A stretch of 64,000 bases of DNA from assembly GCF_902774605.1 (NCBI RefSeq), contig NZ_CACYJE010000010.1:1-64000 (forward strand). The letters run 5' to 3'. The notes beneath the pieces are model-generated. The model made no database searches. It saw only the letters and a program-made list of their open reading frames with translations, and was not told where the DNA came from. Below are positions 34,588 to 42,940 of the stretch, in pieces; position 1 is the first letter of the stretch, and the number at the start of each line of letters is the position of its first letter. Source of the stretch: an uncultured Methanobrevibacter sp. GTDB lineage: Archaea; Methanobacteriota; Methanobacteria; Methanobacteriales; Methanobacteriaceae. The position numbers were made by a program, and so were the translations under genes.

Positions 34588-34735
34588 GCAATATTGAAAG
34601 GTAAAAGCAAAATTACATTGTTAGAACAATATTTCATAGTAAAGGCAAGATTACAACATGATAACAATATTTCAAAGTGAAGACAAAATTACACTGTGAG
34701 AACAATATTCCAAGGTAAGGCAAAAATAAAAAAAT
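34588..34735. repeat. 38-bp tandem repeat, about four units
   Basis: ACAATATTTC recurs at 34626, 34664 and (as ACAATATTCC) 34702, with a first degenerate unit at 34588, an exact 38-base period. Each unit has ACAATATT, a purine-rich middle with GTAAAGGCAAG-like sequence, and ATTACA. There are no unique spacers, so it is not a CRISPR. It lies between two divergent genes (RhuM family and a hypothetical protein) and could be a set of protein-binding sites. Confidence 0.8.
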
Positions 34736-34786
34736 GAAACTTTGAATGCATCTAATCTTAAATATTCTTAAAAATAATATAATACT

Positions 34787-35221
34787 ATGAATTTCATGAA
34801 TAACAATGCAAACATTAAGCAGTTTCAACTGATCAGATTCATTAATGATAACTGCAGTGATGACCATGTGATAACAAAGATTTCAATCGTGCTTCGCCGA
34901 GACAAGATTGAAGCTCCTTATTACCTGAACACCAAGATTAGACTCTCCACCTGCGTGGATATGGCGGAGAATGGAATCATCCATGCAATGGACATCATGA
35001 ACCATAACAGAATGCACAATTTGACTGAAGATGCCTATAATGAAATCAAGTCACTGATTGATGACAAGTTTGAAAACGCCCCTGAATCAGATCTGGTGAA
35101 AACATTCAAAAAGGAAAATCAGCTGAAGATTGTTCTAGTGTCCAGAAGTGATGAGGAAATCAATAGCCTTTTTGATGAATATCATGAGCTTTTCGACAAA
35201 ATAGACAATCTGGTTGATTAA
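34787..35221 (+). CDS. Hypothetical protein
   Basis: A 144-residue soluble protein that I do not recognise. Predicted secondary structure by eye is mixed alpha/beta: strands around DDHVITKISIVL, NTKIRLSTCV and LKIVLVSRSD, with helices MAENGIIHAMDIMN and DAYNEIKSLIDDKF between. The C-terminus is an acidic helix (EINSLFDEYHELFDKIDNLVD). Codon use is like the neighbours. It lies on the other side of the 38-bp repeat from the RhuM gene and is convergent with the ABC transporter genes. No function can be proposed. Confidence 0.65.
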   Translation: MNFMNNNANIKQFQLIRFINDNCSDDHVITKISIVLRRDKIEAPYYLNTKIRLSTCVDMAENGIIHAMDIMNHNRMHNLTEDAYNEIKSLIDDKFENAPESDLVKTFKKENQLKIVLVSRSDEEINSLFDEYHELFDKIDNLVD

Positions 35222-35248
35222 AAAAAAGGAATGGTAAAATTTGATGCA

Positions 35249-35944
35249 TTACACATCAATTTTACTGTGAATGAGCGAATCGTCACCTGCAGATATTATC
35301 TCACCATCCAAAACCTCGATAACCCTGTCTGCAAGTTTGGCCACATCCATATCATGAGTTACAATTATCAGCGTCACGTTTTTATGTTCGTGCAAATCGA
35401 TTAGTTGGCGAAGTATTCTGGTACTTGTCTTTGAATCAAGTGATCCTGTTGGTTCATCCGCCAATATTATTGATGGATCGTTTGCCAGGGCACGGGCGAT
35501 TGCAACCCTCTGGCGCTCACCCCCAGACAGCTTGTTCGGCATGATATCCGCCTTGTCCTTAAGGCCAACATCATCCAACAGCTTCAATGCCTTATTTTTC
35601 ATCGCGCCTGAGGATAATCCCTGAGTGTACATTGGTATTTCAATGTTTTCACGCACGGAAATGTTTGGGATTAGATTGTGCAGCTGAAAAACAAAGCCTA
35701 TGCTTGTGGCCCTGAACTCATTTAATTTTTTGCTGGCGGTCAAATCCTCACCAGCAACTCTTATTGAACCGGAATCCGGCACGTCCAATGCTCCGAGCAT
35801 GTTCAATAGTGTTGATTTGCCCGAACCTGACGGACCTATTATTGAAACGAACTCCCCCTCCTCAATTGTGAGGTTCACACCGTTCAATGCCTTGATTTTT
35901 CCATCCTCATAGCTCTTATACAAGTCCCTTATCTCAACAATCAT
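35249..35944 (-). CDS. ABC transporter ATP-binding protein (LolD/MacB type)
   Basis: A 231-residue ATPase with Walker A GPSGSGKST, signature LSGGERQRVAIARAL, Walker B SIILADEPTGSLDS, and the H-loop THDMDVA. Sequence style and the partner permease place it in the LolD/MacB/FtsE branch, which moves lipids, peptides or signals at the membrane surface rather than importing nutrients. It starts 9 bases after the permease gene ends, so they form one operon. The substrate cannot be told. Confidence 0.92.
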   Translation of the reverse strand: MIVEIRDLYKSYEDGKIKALNGVNLTIEEGEFVSIIGPSGSGKSTLLNMLGALDVPDSGSIRVAGEDLTASKKLNEFRATSIGFVFQLHNLIPNISVRENIEIPMYTQGLSSGAMKNKALKLLDDVGLKDKADIMPNKLSGGERQRVAIARALANDPSIILADEPTGSLDSKTSTRILRQLIDLHEHKNVTLIIVTHDMDVAKLADRVIEVLDGEIISAGDDSLIHSKIDV

Positions 35945-35953
35945 AAAATCACC

Positions 35954-37063
35954 TCACTCATACCTCAATGCTTCTGTCGGCGGCAGCCTTATGGCCTTAA
36001 GTGCAGGATATATTCCACCGACAATTCCGACAGCTATTGCAATGACGAATGCCTGTATGAAAATCTTTGGAGTGAAAAGCGGCTCAAAACCTACTTGTGT
36101 AGCCAAAACAAGACATCCCACAACTCCTATTATTGATCCTATGACTGCTGAAACAATTGTAATGACCAAGGATTCCCCAACAATCATGAGAAGAATCCTC
36201 TTGTTTGACCATCCCACAGCCTTCAAAACACCGATTTCACGGGTACGCTCAAACACTGACATTAACATTGTGTTAATTATGCCCAATCCACCAACGACAA
36301 TCGCCAGCAGGGATATTGCCCATGAGGATGCCTGAAGCATGTTGAGCATGTCAGCCATCTGCTCCATCTCCATGACAGATGTTATTGTGGTTATCTTATC
36401 GCCGTACTTGTCGTCAATCCTGTCGGCAACTTCCTGCGCATCGACTCCTTTATCAACCTTGACGTAGATGTTTGAGATGGAATCCTCATCATCCATCAGC
36501 TCACCAACCCTTGAAATTGAGGTGAAAACTCCGCCGGCCATGTTGGAATCGCCCGATTCGTATATGCCGACAACCTTGAAGTCTTCACGGTTTACTTCAA
36601 TGGTGTCTCCTACAGTGTAGTTGTTGTCATCGGCATATATTTCACCGATAATCACCTCATCCGCATTGTCCTCGAATATCCTGCCCTCCTTCATGGAGAT
36701 GTCGGCAAGGGTTGTTCCTTCCGGATCAATGCCTATCAGGGTGTTCATGTAATCATCACCGACCGAAGTCAACACCACATATATCGGATAGGCCTCTTCC
36801 ACTCCCTCGACTTTTGCTATCTTGTCTGTCCAGGATGCGTCAATCGTATTTGTTCCATATGCTGAGTCGCCGGTTTCCTTTCCTGAAATCTGGAAATCAG
36901 CCCCTCCCGCATGTATCGTCTCCTCGAAGGTATCAACCAAACCTTCCGTAATTCCACCAAGAGCAACGATGACGACAATACCTATTGCAATTCCGACAAT
37001 CGCAAGTATTGCACTGTTCTTTCTCCTGAATGGGTTTTTAAGAATGAACTTTAAAAATGACAT
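35954..37063 (-). CDS. ABC transporter permease (FtsX/MacB family)
   Basis: A 369-residue permease with one helix at the N-terminus (ILAIVGIAIGIVVIVALGG), a large outer domain of about 190 residues (the periplasmic-core fold of MacB), then three helices at the C-terminus. The FtsX signature is visible as FERTREIGVLKAVGWSNKRI, followed by GESLVITIVSAVIGSIIGV, and the end PALKAIRLPPTEALRYE is typical. The outer domain has acidic stretches and no lipid anchor. It is the first gene of the two-gene operon with the ATPase. Confidence 0.92.
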   Translation of the reverse strand: MSFLKFILKNPFRRKNSAILAIVGIAIGIVVIVALGGITEGLVDTFEETIHAGGADFQISGKETGDSAYGTNTIDASWTDKIAKVEGVEEAYPIYVVLTSVGDDYMNTLIGIDPEGTTLADISMKEGRIFEDNADEVIIGEIYADDNNYTVGDTIEVNREDFKVVGIYESGDSNMAGGVFTSISRVGELMDDEDSISNIYVKVDKGVDAQEVADRIDDKYGDKITTITSVMEMEQMADMLNMLQASSWAISLLAIVVGGLGIINTMLMSVFERTREIGVLKAVGWSNKRILLMIVGESLVITIVSAVIGSIIGVVGCLVLATQVGFEPLFTPKIFIQAFVIAIAVGIVGGIYPALKAIRLPPTEALRYE

Positions 37064-37136
37064 ATTAATTAATATGATTGTAGCATATAAATAACTAGTT
37101 ATTGATGTAACTGAGATGAGAATATTGGTGAGTGAA

Positions 37137-37379
37137 ATGCATAAGGAAACATTGCTTGAAAATATAGATAGGATTCACACTACTGAAATGGGTGTCGGAA
37201 GGATTCAGAGGAATTTGGGAATAAGTGACGAGCCATTGGGCTATTGCATAGCCAAACTCAAAAAAGAGGATTCTGTGGTTACAAAGGAGGGCAAGAATTA
37301 TTATGTTGAAGTCGATGACTGCATAATAACAATCAATTCAAGTAGCTTTACAATAATAACTGCACACAAAACTTCTTAA
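37137..37379 (+). CDS. DUF3781 family protein
   Basis: An 80-residue protein: NIDRIHTTEMGVGRIQRNLGI, then VVTKEGKNYYVEVDDCIITINSSSFTIITAHK, the pattern of DUF3781. ATG 37137 is preferred over 37116 because GGTGA lies 5 bases before it. The family is small, cytoplasmic and uncharacterised. Here it is a single gene divergent from the ABC permease. Confidence 0.8.
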   Translation: MHKETLLENIDRIHTTEMGVGRIQRNLGISDEPLGYCIAKLKKEDSVVTKEGKNYYVEVDDCIITINSSSFTIITAHKTS

Positions 37380-37433
37380 TAATAATTATAATTTCGCTCC
37401 AAAGTAATTGAATTGACATACAACCCAAATTAT

Positions 37434-37757
37434 TTACTCTACAATCATCAATATTTTCAAACTCGAATAGAAATCACGTTGGTAAGATTCCTTGATTCTT
37501 TTTGAAATTAATCTCCCTTCTTTAGATAGGCCATAATTATGCGGCCGATAGACTACTAACAACCCCATTGCAATAAGATTTTTAATTGATTTATTAAAAT
37601 CTTTTAAATAGGCATCAGGCATTTTCTTTTTAATTGTTTCTTCACGAACATTCTTTTTAATGGAAATATTCATTTTGCCACATTCTAACAATATCTTTTT
37701 CTCAATTGGCGTTAATTTTTCAATTATCCCATTATGTGATGGTTTTTCGTTAGACAT
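37434..37757 (-). CDS. Winged-helix protein of a three-gene operon
   Basis: A 107-residue protein with a winged-helix pattern: LTPIEKKILLECGKM, then DFNKSIKNLIAMGLLVVY and a wing with YGLSKEGRLISKRI. The sequence is basic, in keeping with DNA binding. It is the last gene in a tight operon with a DUF3467-like protein and another HTH protein. I cannot name the family. Confidence 0.6.
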   Translation of the reverse strand: MSNEKPSHNGIIEKLTPIEKKILLECGKMNISIKKNVREETIKKKMPDAYLKDFNKSIKNLIAMGLLVVYRPHNYGLSKEGRLISKRIKESYQRDFYSSLKILMIVE

Positions 37758-37778
37758 GGCATCAACCCTGATGATTTC

Positions 37779-38048
37779 TTAATCTTCAATAAATTTTTCC
37801 TGATAGTTTTCAACTTCCTTAAGCAACAATTCTGCAATATTTTTAGCAACTTGAGGGTGCATTACAACCTCCGCTTTTCCTTTTCTAATTATTTTAACAT
37901 TATCCTTCAGCTGGTCACCAGTTCTTTCAATTTCATCATTGTACAATAACAATCTTATATTGAATGGAGTGGATGTAACCGCACCACCCACAATATTTAG
38001 TTCATCCATATCTTCAGGAATCAGTAAATTTAATTTATTATTATCCAT
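37779..38048 (-). CDS. DUF3467-like small protein
   Basis: An 89-residue protein. The middle part (FNIRLLLYNDE) and the end (AEVVMHPQVAKNIAELLLKEVENYQ) recall DUF3467, a family of small proteins with the closing sequence RvxMsPxxAKxLxxxLxxxixxYE. It lies 9 bases behind the first HTH gene and 21 bases before the second. Possibly it is a modulator of one of these. The function is unknown. Confidence 0.55.
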   Translation of the reverse strand: MDNNKLNLLIPEDMDELNIVGGAVTSTPFNIRLLLYNDEIERTGDQLKDNVKIIRKGKAEVVMHPQVAKNIAELLLKEVENYQEKFIED

Positions 38049-38057
38049 TTAAATCAC

Positions 38058-38477
38058 CTACATTATGAAATTCATCATTGGAATGCTTTTTATTGCAGAA
38101 TTAATTTTTTTAGAATTTACTTTTAATAAATTTTTATCATCACTATCAGATAATGACAATGGCAAAAATTCTGCTTCCTGATTATCTAATTCATTTTCAA
38201 ATTCATTTAATTTTCTTAAATATTCCTCTGACTCAATTAAAGCTAAAAGAATTGCTCTTTTATCTTTAGGATTTAATTTAAATTTTTTTGAACCAGAACC
38301 CTCAACTACCAACAAACCTATTTTATTCAGTTCATCAATATGAATATAAACACTTTTTTTAGAAACATCCGACATCCGGGATAATTCATCAACTGATAGG
38401 AAAAAATCCCAATTGGATATTAATTCTTCCAGAATTTTTATCCTTGCATTATCACCAAATAATTCTCTAAGTAACAT
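38058..38477 (-). CDS. HTH transcriptional regulator heading a small operon
   Basis: A 139-residue protein. ATG 38477 is chosen because GGAAGTGAG lies just upstream. Residues 1-75 form a winged helix (RIKILEELISNWDFFLSVDELSRMSDVSKKSVYIHIDELNKIGLLVVEGSG), of the ArsR/MarR style. The C-terminal part is an acidic helix and a Lys/Asn-rich tail without a metal site. The predicted TATA box (AAATTATATTAT) lies just before the ribosome-binding site. It likely regulates its own operon. Confidence 0.7.
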   Translation of the reverse strand: MLLRELFGDNARIKILEELISNWDFFLSVDELSRMSDVSKKSVYIHIDELNKIGLLVVEGSGSKKFKLNPKDKRAILLALIESEEYLRKLNEFENELDNQEAEFLPLSLSDSDDKNLLKVNSKKINSAIKSIPMMNFIM

Positions 38478-38576
38478 AAAACTCACTTCCAATAATATAA
38501 TTTGAAATTAATGTTATAAATATTTTTACTTTTTTTACAAAAATGTAAAAAAATACAAAATATAAAATGTGAATTG

Positions 38577-38720
38577 AACTACCTCGACCTTGGCAGAGGT
38601 CGAGGATTCTTACTTCACGGGCTGGTACTTTCCCACGAAAGTAGTATTACCGTGCTATCCCCCCAGTCCCTAAGTAGTATTACCGTGCTATCCCCCCAGT
38701 CCCTGAGGTTCATTTTATTT
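38577..38720 (-). ncRNA. Predicted omega RNA at the 3' end of tnpB
   Basis: In TnpB systems the guide RNA is processed from the 3' part of the tnpB transcript and runs into the right end of the element. Here that covers the last codons of tnpB and the hairpin at 38582-38605, ending at TTCAA at about 38574. The first guide bases would be the host DNA to the left. The region includes the 33-bp duplication. This is family knowledge applied to this locus; the limits are approximate. Confidence 0.45.
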
Positions 38721-39871
38721 TTTTCTTTAAGAAGTCTGTATCCTTCTTGTTTGATGTTTTTTGCTGCGTTTATGTCTCTGTCGTGTTGTGTTTTGCAGTG
38801 TGGGCATGTCCATTTTTTTTCGTCGCCTAGATTTTTGTTGTAGTATCCGCATACGTTACAGTTTTTGCTGGATGGGTGCCATTGGCTTATTTGGATGAAT
38901 ATTTTATCGTACCATTGGCATTTGTATTTGATCATTTCCAATAGTTTGTACCAGCTGATATTTTGTAGTTTTTTGCTATAATCGGTTTGTTCGAACATTT
39001 CGCGTATGTCTAGTGTTTCCATACAGATTAGGTCGTATTTTTTGACTAGGTAGTGGCTTAATTTGTGGTATGCGTCTTTTATGCGGTTGTTTTTTCTTTT
39101 TATCCATTTTCCTAGTGTTTTTAGTGTTTTGTTGTAGCGGGTGCTGTTGTATTTTTTTCGTGATAGGCTTTTTTGGTATTTTTTAATCATTTTCTCCTCA
39201 TGGCGTGTGTCTAAATTGGCTATCTTTAGTCCGTTGCTGAGGGTTGCTAATGTTCTCATACCAAGATCGATTCCCACAATATTATAAGTATAATCCATTG
39301 TCTCTACATTTGTTTCGATGTTGAAAACTGCATAAAAGTGACCGTGCTCCTTTTTAATTGTTACATTGTTGATTTTAGATTCTTTTAGTAGTTTTTTATA
39401 ATGGTTGCTGGTTCTGTAATGTACTTGTCCTAATTTTGGTAAAACAATTATATTGTCCTGTATTTTGATATTATTGTTGTTTTGTATTCTGAAGCTATGT
39501 TTTGGATTCTTTTTGGATTTGAATCTAGGATAACTGGATGTATTGTTGAAGAATCTTTTAAATGCCTGTATTAGGTCACGGAAAACCTGCTGCAAACTGC
39601 TTGACTCACTTTCATACAAGAATGAATATTGTGTTTTCAGCATATTCAACATTGTATTGAATGTTTTTATGTTGCATTGTAACTTTGTGTATCCTTGTTT
39701 TTTAAACAATTCAAATGTTTCCTGATATTCCTGTAATAATTTATTCCAAGTAAACCTGGCATTACCAATATTCTGATTAATTTTATTCCTCATAATTTCA
39801 TCAGGATACAATTTAACCACAATACCTTTATTAACAGTATTATATTCAGAAAACACATGAATCACATCCAA
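38615..39871 (-). CDS. tnpB: RNA-guided endonuclease TnpB
   Basis: A 418-residue protein. The RuvC-like nuclease motifs are intact: GIDLGMRTLAT (Asp near 202), LICMETLDI (Glu near 285) and HDRDINAAKNI (Asp near 364-366). A zinc finger (CNVC and CPHC, about 338-359) splits the nuclease as usual. The N-terminal half has the recognition and wedge regions (NARFTWNKLLQEYQ, SSSLQQVFRDLIQAFKRFF). It should cut DNA next to a short motif as directed by the omega RNA. The last 25 residues contain DWGDSTVILLR twice because of a 33-bp duplication. The start is uncertain within the first 15 codons. Confidence 0.92.
   Translation of the reverse strand: MDVIHVFSEYNTVNKGIVVKLYPDEIMRNKINQNIGNARFTWNKLLQEYQETFELFKKQGYTKLQCNIKTFNTMLNMLKTQYSFLYESESSSLQQVFRDLIQAFKRFFNNTSSYPRFKSKKNPKHSFRIQNNNNIKIQDNIIVLPKLGQVHYRTSNHYKKLLKESKINNVTIKKEHGHFYAVFNIETNVETMDYTYNIVGIDLGMRTLATLSNGLKIANLDTRHEEKMIKKYQKSLSRKKYNSTRYNKTLKTLGKWIKRKNNRIKDAYHKLSHYLVKKYDLICMETLDIREMFEQTDYSKKLQNISWYKLLEMIKYKCQWYDKIFIQISQWHPSSKNCNVCGYYNKNLGDEKKWTCPHCKTQHDRDINAAKNIKQEGYRLLKEKNKMNLRDWGDSTVILLRDWGDSTVILLSWESTSP
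38640..38705. repeat. 33-bp tandem duplication in the tnpB 3' end
   Basis: Two copies of 33 bases (38640-38672 and 38673-38705) beginning AGTAGTATTACCGTGCTATC. In protein this repeats the DWGDSTVILL segment in frame. It falls in the predicted omega RNA scaffold. Confidence 0.95.
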
Positions 39872-39877
39872 AAACGG

Positions 39878-40057
39878 GTTTTTTAAAATTTTTTACAAAT
39901 TATAAAAACACACAATAATAATTATTAAATAACCATAATATAAACAAATAGTGAGAGAGCATTTGATGTTTTTTAAAATTTTTTACAAATTATAAAAACA
40001 CACAATAATAATTATTAAATAACCATAATATAAACAAATAGTGAGAGAGCATTTGAT
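39878..40057. repeat. 90-bp perfect tandem duplication upstream of tnpB
   Basis: 39878-39967 and 39968-40057 are identical 90-base units starting GTTTTTTAAAATTTTTTACA and ending GAGAGAGCATTTGAT. It sits between the left-end hairpin and the tnpB start, so the upstream region of tnpB is present twice. Confidence 0.97.
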
Positions 40058-40174
40058 AAGTATTAATGTCCCTCCCATGTTTTTGTGCAATTCATCCACG
40101 ACCTAAAAAGAGGTCGTGGTATTCTTGCACGATTAAGATAAAAAAAAAGAAGAGATTAATTAATCTCTTTAAAT

Positions 40175-41272
40175 CTAATCATCCATGTCTTCGAATCTGG
40201 ATTCTAATTTTTCCATTACACCAGGAAGTGAAGTGTATTCCATTTCCTCAGCAGGTAACCTGTGAGGTTCGAATGGGCCGTGTCTTCTGATGTAGGTTGC
40301 GATTTTAGCAGCTTGTTCACGGGTTGGGTCGAATGCTGGGTCGTCGAATAAGTCGACTGGTCCGATTAATTCACCGTTTGCTACTTGGAATCCTAATCCG
40401 ACTACTCTAGGTGGTCCGTCGAATCTGATTGGGTTTGCTTCTGCTTCGGATACTGGCATCATTGGACCGTTGTGTGATCCTCTCATCCATCCGCTTACCA
40501 TGTGTGGGAATGCAAATGGATCTACACATTCACCGTTAGCAGGGAACCCTGATTGTGCTCTTACGATACATACTGGGTCGTCTTTACCTACGTATTCTCC
40601 AGCCATGAGGTTTAATCTTTCGGTACTTACTGCAGCTGCGATTTCACCGTTTTTCTTCCATACCCTTTTGATAACGTATCTTCCGGTGGAACCGATTAAT
40701 GCGAGTAAGTCGTACATTTCTTCAGGACAGTTTAAGACAACTTTCCTGTGTTCGATTACGTCGAATACTTCGAATTTGAATCCATCGTGTAGGGATGGGT
40801 CGATGACTAATCCTGCAGTGTTGAATGGGTCTGCAAACATTCTGAATACTGGTAAGTTGAATGCACCAGGTTCGGTTTTGTCACAGCAGAACACAAGCAC
40901 TGGATCGGATGGCCTTTCTTCGAATTCCATTTCAGCTACACCAGGACCCATACCTTTGATGTTGCCTGAGAAGGTGTCGGATAATAAGTCTTGACCTGCA
41001 CCGTAGAGTTTTAATTCACGTGCTCTTTCAGTAGCTTTCATGAATGCATTGTATGCGGTTTCATGCACTTCTTCGTTTTCTACCCCTTTGTCGTGGGTCA
41101 TGATTAGGTCTATGTCGTCTCCGCAACGGGAGATATAGTAATCTTTTAAGATACCTGCTTCTAAAGCTTCGTTTAACACTTCATCACAGATGTCCATTAA
41201 TTCTGGGTGTGCGACACAGTGTCCGGACACACTTCCAATATCAGCTTTAATTACACTAACTGTAGTTTTCAT
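40175..41272 (-). CDS. fbp: Fructose-1,6-bisphosphate aldolase/phosphatase, archaeal type V
   Basis: A 365-residue bifunctional enzyme that joins triose phosphates and removes the C1 phosphate, the one-way gluconeogenic step of archaea. It has the family hallmarks MKTTVSVIKADIGSVSGHC at the N-terminus, SRCGDDIDLIMTH (metal ligands), the lysine and tyrosine loops around DKTEPGAFNLPVF and STGRYVIKRVW, and GECVDPFAFPHMVSGWMRGS. The length is normal. An insertion element lies just beyond its 3' end and has not damaged it. The promoter TATA is at about 41300. Confidence 0.97.
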   Translation of the reverse strand: MKTTVSVIKADIGSVSGHCVAHPELMDICDEVLNEALEAGILKDYYISRCGDDIDLIMTHDKGVENEEVHETAYNAFMKATERARELKLYGAGQDLLSDTFSGNIKGMGPGVAEMEFEERPSDPVLVFCCDKTEPGAFNLPVFRMFADPFNTAGLVIDPSLHDGFKFEVFDVIEHRKVVLNCPEEMYDLLALIGSTGRYVIKRVWKKNGEIAAAVSTERLNLMAGEYVGKDDPVCIVRAQSGFPANGECVDPFAFPHMVSGWMRGSHNGPMMPVSEAEANPIRFDGPPRVVGLGFQVANGELIGPVDLFDDPAFDPTREQAAKIATYIRRHGPFEPHRLPAEEMEYTSLPGVMEKLESRFEDMDD

Positions 41273-41465
41273 TTTTATACCTCTAATTAGTAAATTAATT
41301 ATTTACTAGACATATATTATTTTTAACTAGTATAGTATTTAATAATTGTTATCTTTACAGTTAAGTCTTCAATAATATTTTAAATCAAAAAGCAATTAAA
41401 TATTTGAAGTCATGGAAAAATGGCATGAAAAATGGGAATGGTGTTTTCAGCAATAATAAAATAAG

Positions 41466-41537
41466 TAGTCCCGAGCGGGGTCGAACCGCTGTCTTTGGGT
41501 CCAGGGCCCAAAAGGATTGCCGCTACCCTACGGGACT
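41466..41537 (-). tRNA. tRNA-Gln (CUG)
   Basis: A 72-base cloverleaf on the minus strand. The acceptor is AGTCCCG/CGGGACT with A as discriminator base. The D arm starts GGGTAGCGG. The anticodon stem is TTGGG/CCCAA with the loop CCCTGGA, so the anticodon is CTG. The T arm is AGCGG-TTCGACC-CCGCT. No intron and no encoded CCA. Base 33 is C rather than the near-universal T. Confidence 0.88.
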
Positions 41538-41590
41538 ATAATAGTATTTATGTCAAACATAGTATATAAAATTAAAAGTTTACAGAAAAC

Positions 41591-42745
41591 TCAATCAAGT
41601 TTTCTGATTTTTTGAAATGCCTTTTCGATTTCGACATCCTGGTTGATTTCTTCACATACCTTTTTAACTGTCTGCAAATCAGCATGTGTTTCAGGATACC
41701 TTGGAACCGCACTGCATCCGCCGTCATCGATTTCAGATATCGGGAATGTTCCGATTTTCTTGGCGATCAGTGTGATTTCCTCCTTGTCAAGGCCAATCAA
41801 TGGTGAGAGTATCGGCATGTTCACGCCGTATCTTGTCGCCAGAATGTTTGACAAGGTCTGTGATGCGACCTGACCGACGCTGCTTCCGTCGACAATGGCA
41901 TCGGCACCGACTTTCTCTGCGAGCTTTTCTGCAAGGCGATACATTCCGGACTTGCACAATACACAGGTCATCCTTTCAGGGGCATTATCCTTTGCGGCCT
42001 GCAGGTATTCGCCATAGTCGACCACGCGCTTCTTGATCGGCACTCCGCAGGCATACTTGTTCAGCTGATCGACGAGCAATCCATAATTCTCCAATGCCTT
42101 GGGAGTGGTGAACGGGTCATTGTTGCAGTTCAATGCTATTACTTCACATCCTCTTTTCATCATCATGTATGCCGCAACGGGTGAGTCTATTCCGCTTGAT
42201 AAAAGCACCACGACCTTGCCCTGTGTTCCTAAAGGCAGTCCTCCGGGACCCTTGATTTTCTCATGGAAAATGTAGGTGTCGTCCTCTCGCACTTCAACGT
42301 ATATTGTCAGGTCAGGGTTTGTCAGGTCAACCGGAGCCATGACAACGTTTCTCACAACCCCTCCGCAATGGGCCGCCATTTCCTGTGATGTGAAGTCGTG
42401 CTTTCCAACACGACGGCACTTGATGGCGAACTTGGTGTTTTCATCCAATGCATTTTCATCGATTAATTGCCTGGTGTATCCGTCCAATGTCTCATCGATA
42501 TCATCGTAGGTTGTCTTGGTTGAAACCGCAGGAGAGTATGAGACAACTCCGAATACCCTGTTTAGCTTTTCTACGCTTTCTGTGAAATCTTCAGGGTGAA
42601 TGTATATTCTTCCTTGATTTCTTATAACTTCACATTCAAAAGTAGCCTTAATATTTTTAACTAGCTTTCTTTCAAAACGTGACCTTATCTTAGGACTTTT
42701 CAATCCTATTTCACCATACCTGGCTATTATTACATCATAATCCAT
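41591..42745 (-). CDS. thiI: tRNA 4-thiouridine synthase ThiI
   Basis: A 384-residue enzyme. Residues 1-160 contain the ferredoxin-like and THUMP domains (RYGEIGLKSPKIRSRFERKL at the start), and then a PP-loop ATPase with LLSSGIDSPVAAYMMMKRG. It activates U8 of tRNA for sulfur insertion. As in most archaea it lacks the C-terminal rhodanese domain, so sulfur transfer must use other cysteines, such as those in CVLCKSG. The end DDGGCSAVPRYPETHADL is characteristic. It lies 50 bases upstream of the tRNA-Gln on the same strand. Confidence 0.95.
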   Translation of the reverse strand: MDYDVIIARYGEIGLKSPKIRSRFERKLVKNIKATFECEVIRNQGRIYIHPEDFTESVEKLNRVFGVVSYSPAVSTKTTYDDIDETLDGYTRQLIDENALDENTKFAIKCRRVGKHDFTSQEMAAHCGGVVRNVVMAPVDLTNPDLTIYVEVREDDTYIFHEKIKGPGGLPLGTQGKVVVLLSSGIDSPVAAYMMMKRGCEVIALNCNNDPFTTPKALENYGLLVDQLNKYACGVPIKKRVVDYGEYLQAAKDNAPERMTCVLCKSGMYRLAEKLAEKVGADAIVDGSSVGQVASQTLSNILATRYGVNMPILSPLIGLDKEEITLIAKKIGTFPISEIDDGGCSAVPRYPETHADLQTVKKVCEEINQDVEIEKAFQKIRKLD

Positions 42746-42940
42746 TTAAACATCTCTTAATATTTTCTAGTGCACGCTGAAAAAAAATAGTAATCCCTTC
42801 TGTACTAGTTTGAATATAACAGCAAGTATAATTTTTAATATTCTTGATTAATAAAACTTTTCTCTAAAAGATTAAATACAATCCACACCAAAAAGGTGAA
42901 TATAGACAAATAATTTTTACAAATTGAAACGGTGATGAAA

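Larger units (their letters stand above)
38569..40130 (-). mobile_element. IS605-type element carrying only tnpB
   Basis: Both ends have matching hairpins with a 9-bp stem and a 6-base loop: CCTCGACCT/AGGTCGAGG at 38582-38605 and CCACGACCT/AGGTCGTGG at 40096-40119, each with shorter outer arms (GTGAA/TTCAC at 38569/38614; GTGCAA/TTGCAC at 40085/40125). Each is followed by ATTCTT. Between them is tnpB alone; there is no tnpA, so it needs a TnpA in trans to move. No target duplications are expected for this family. Two internal tandem duplications (33 bp and 90 bp) have altered it. Confidence 0.75.

Noticed and set aside
34588-34735. CRISPR array
   Set aside because: The 38-base units are contiguous, with no unique spacers, and no cas gene is present in the window.
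38569-40130. Looking for a tnpA transposase in the element
   Set aside because: No HUH or Tyr transposase frame exists between the hairpin ends; the element carries tnpB only.
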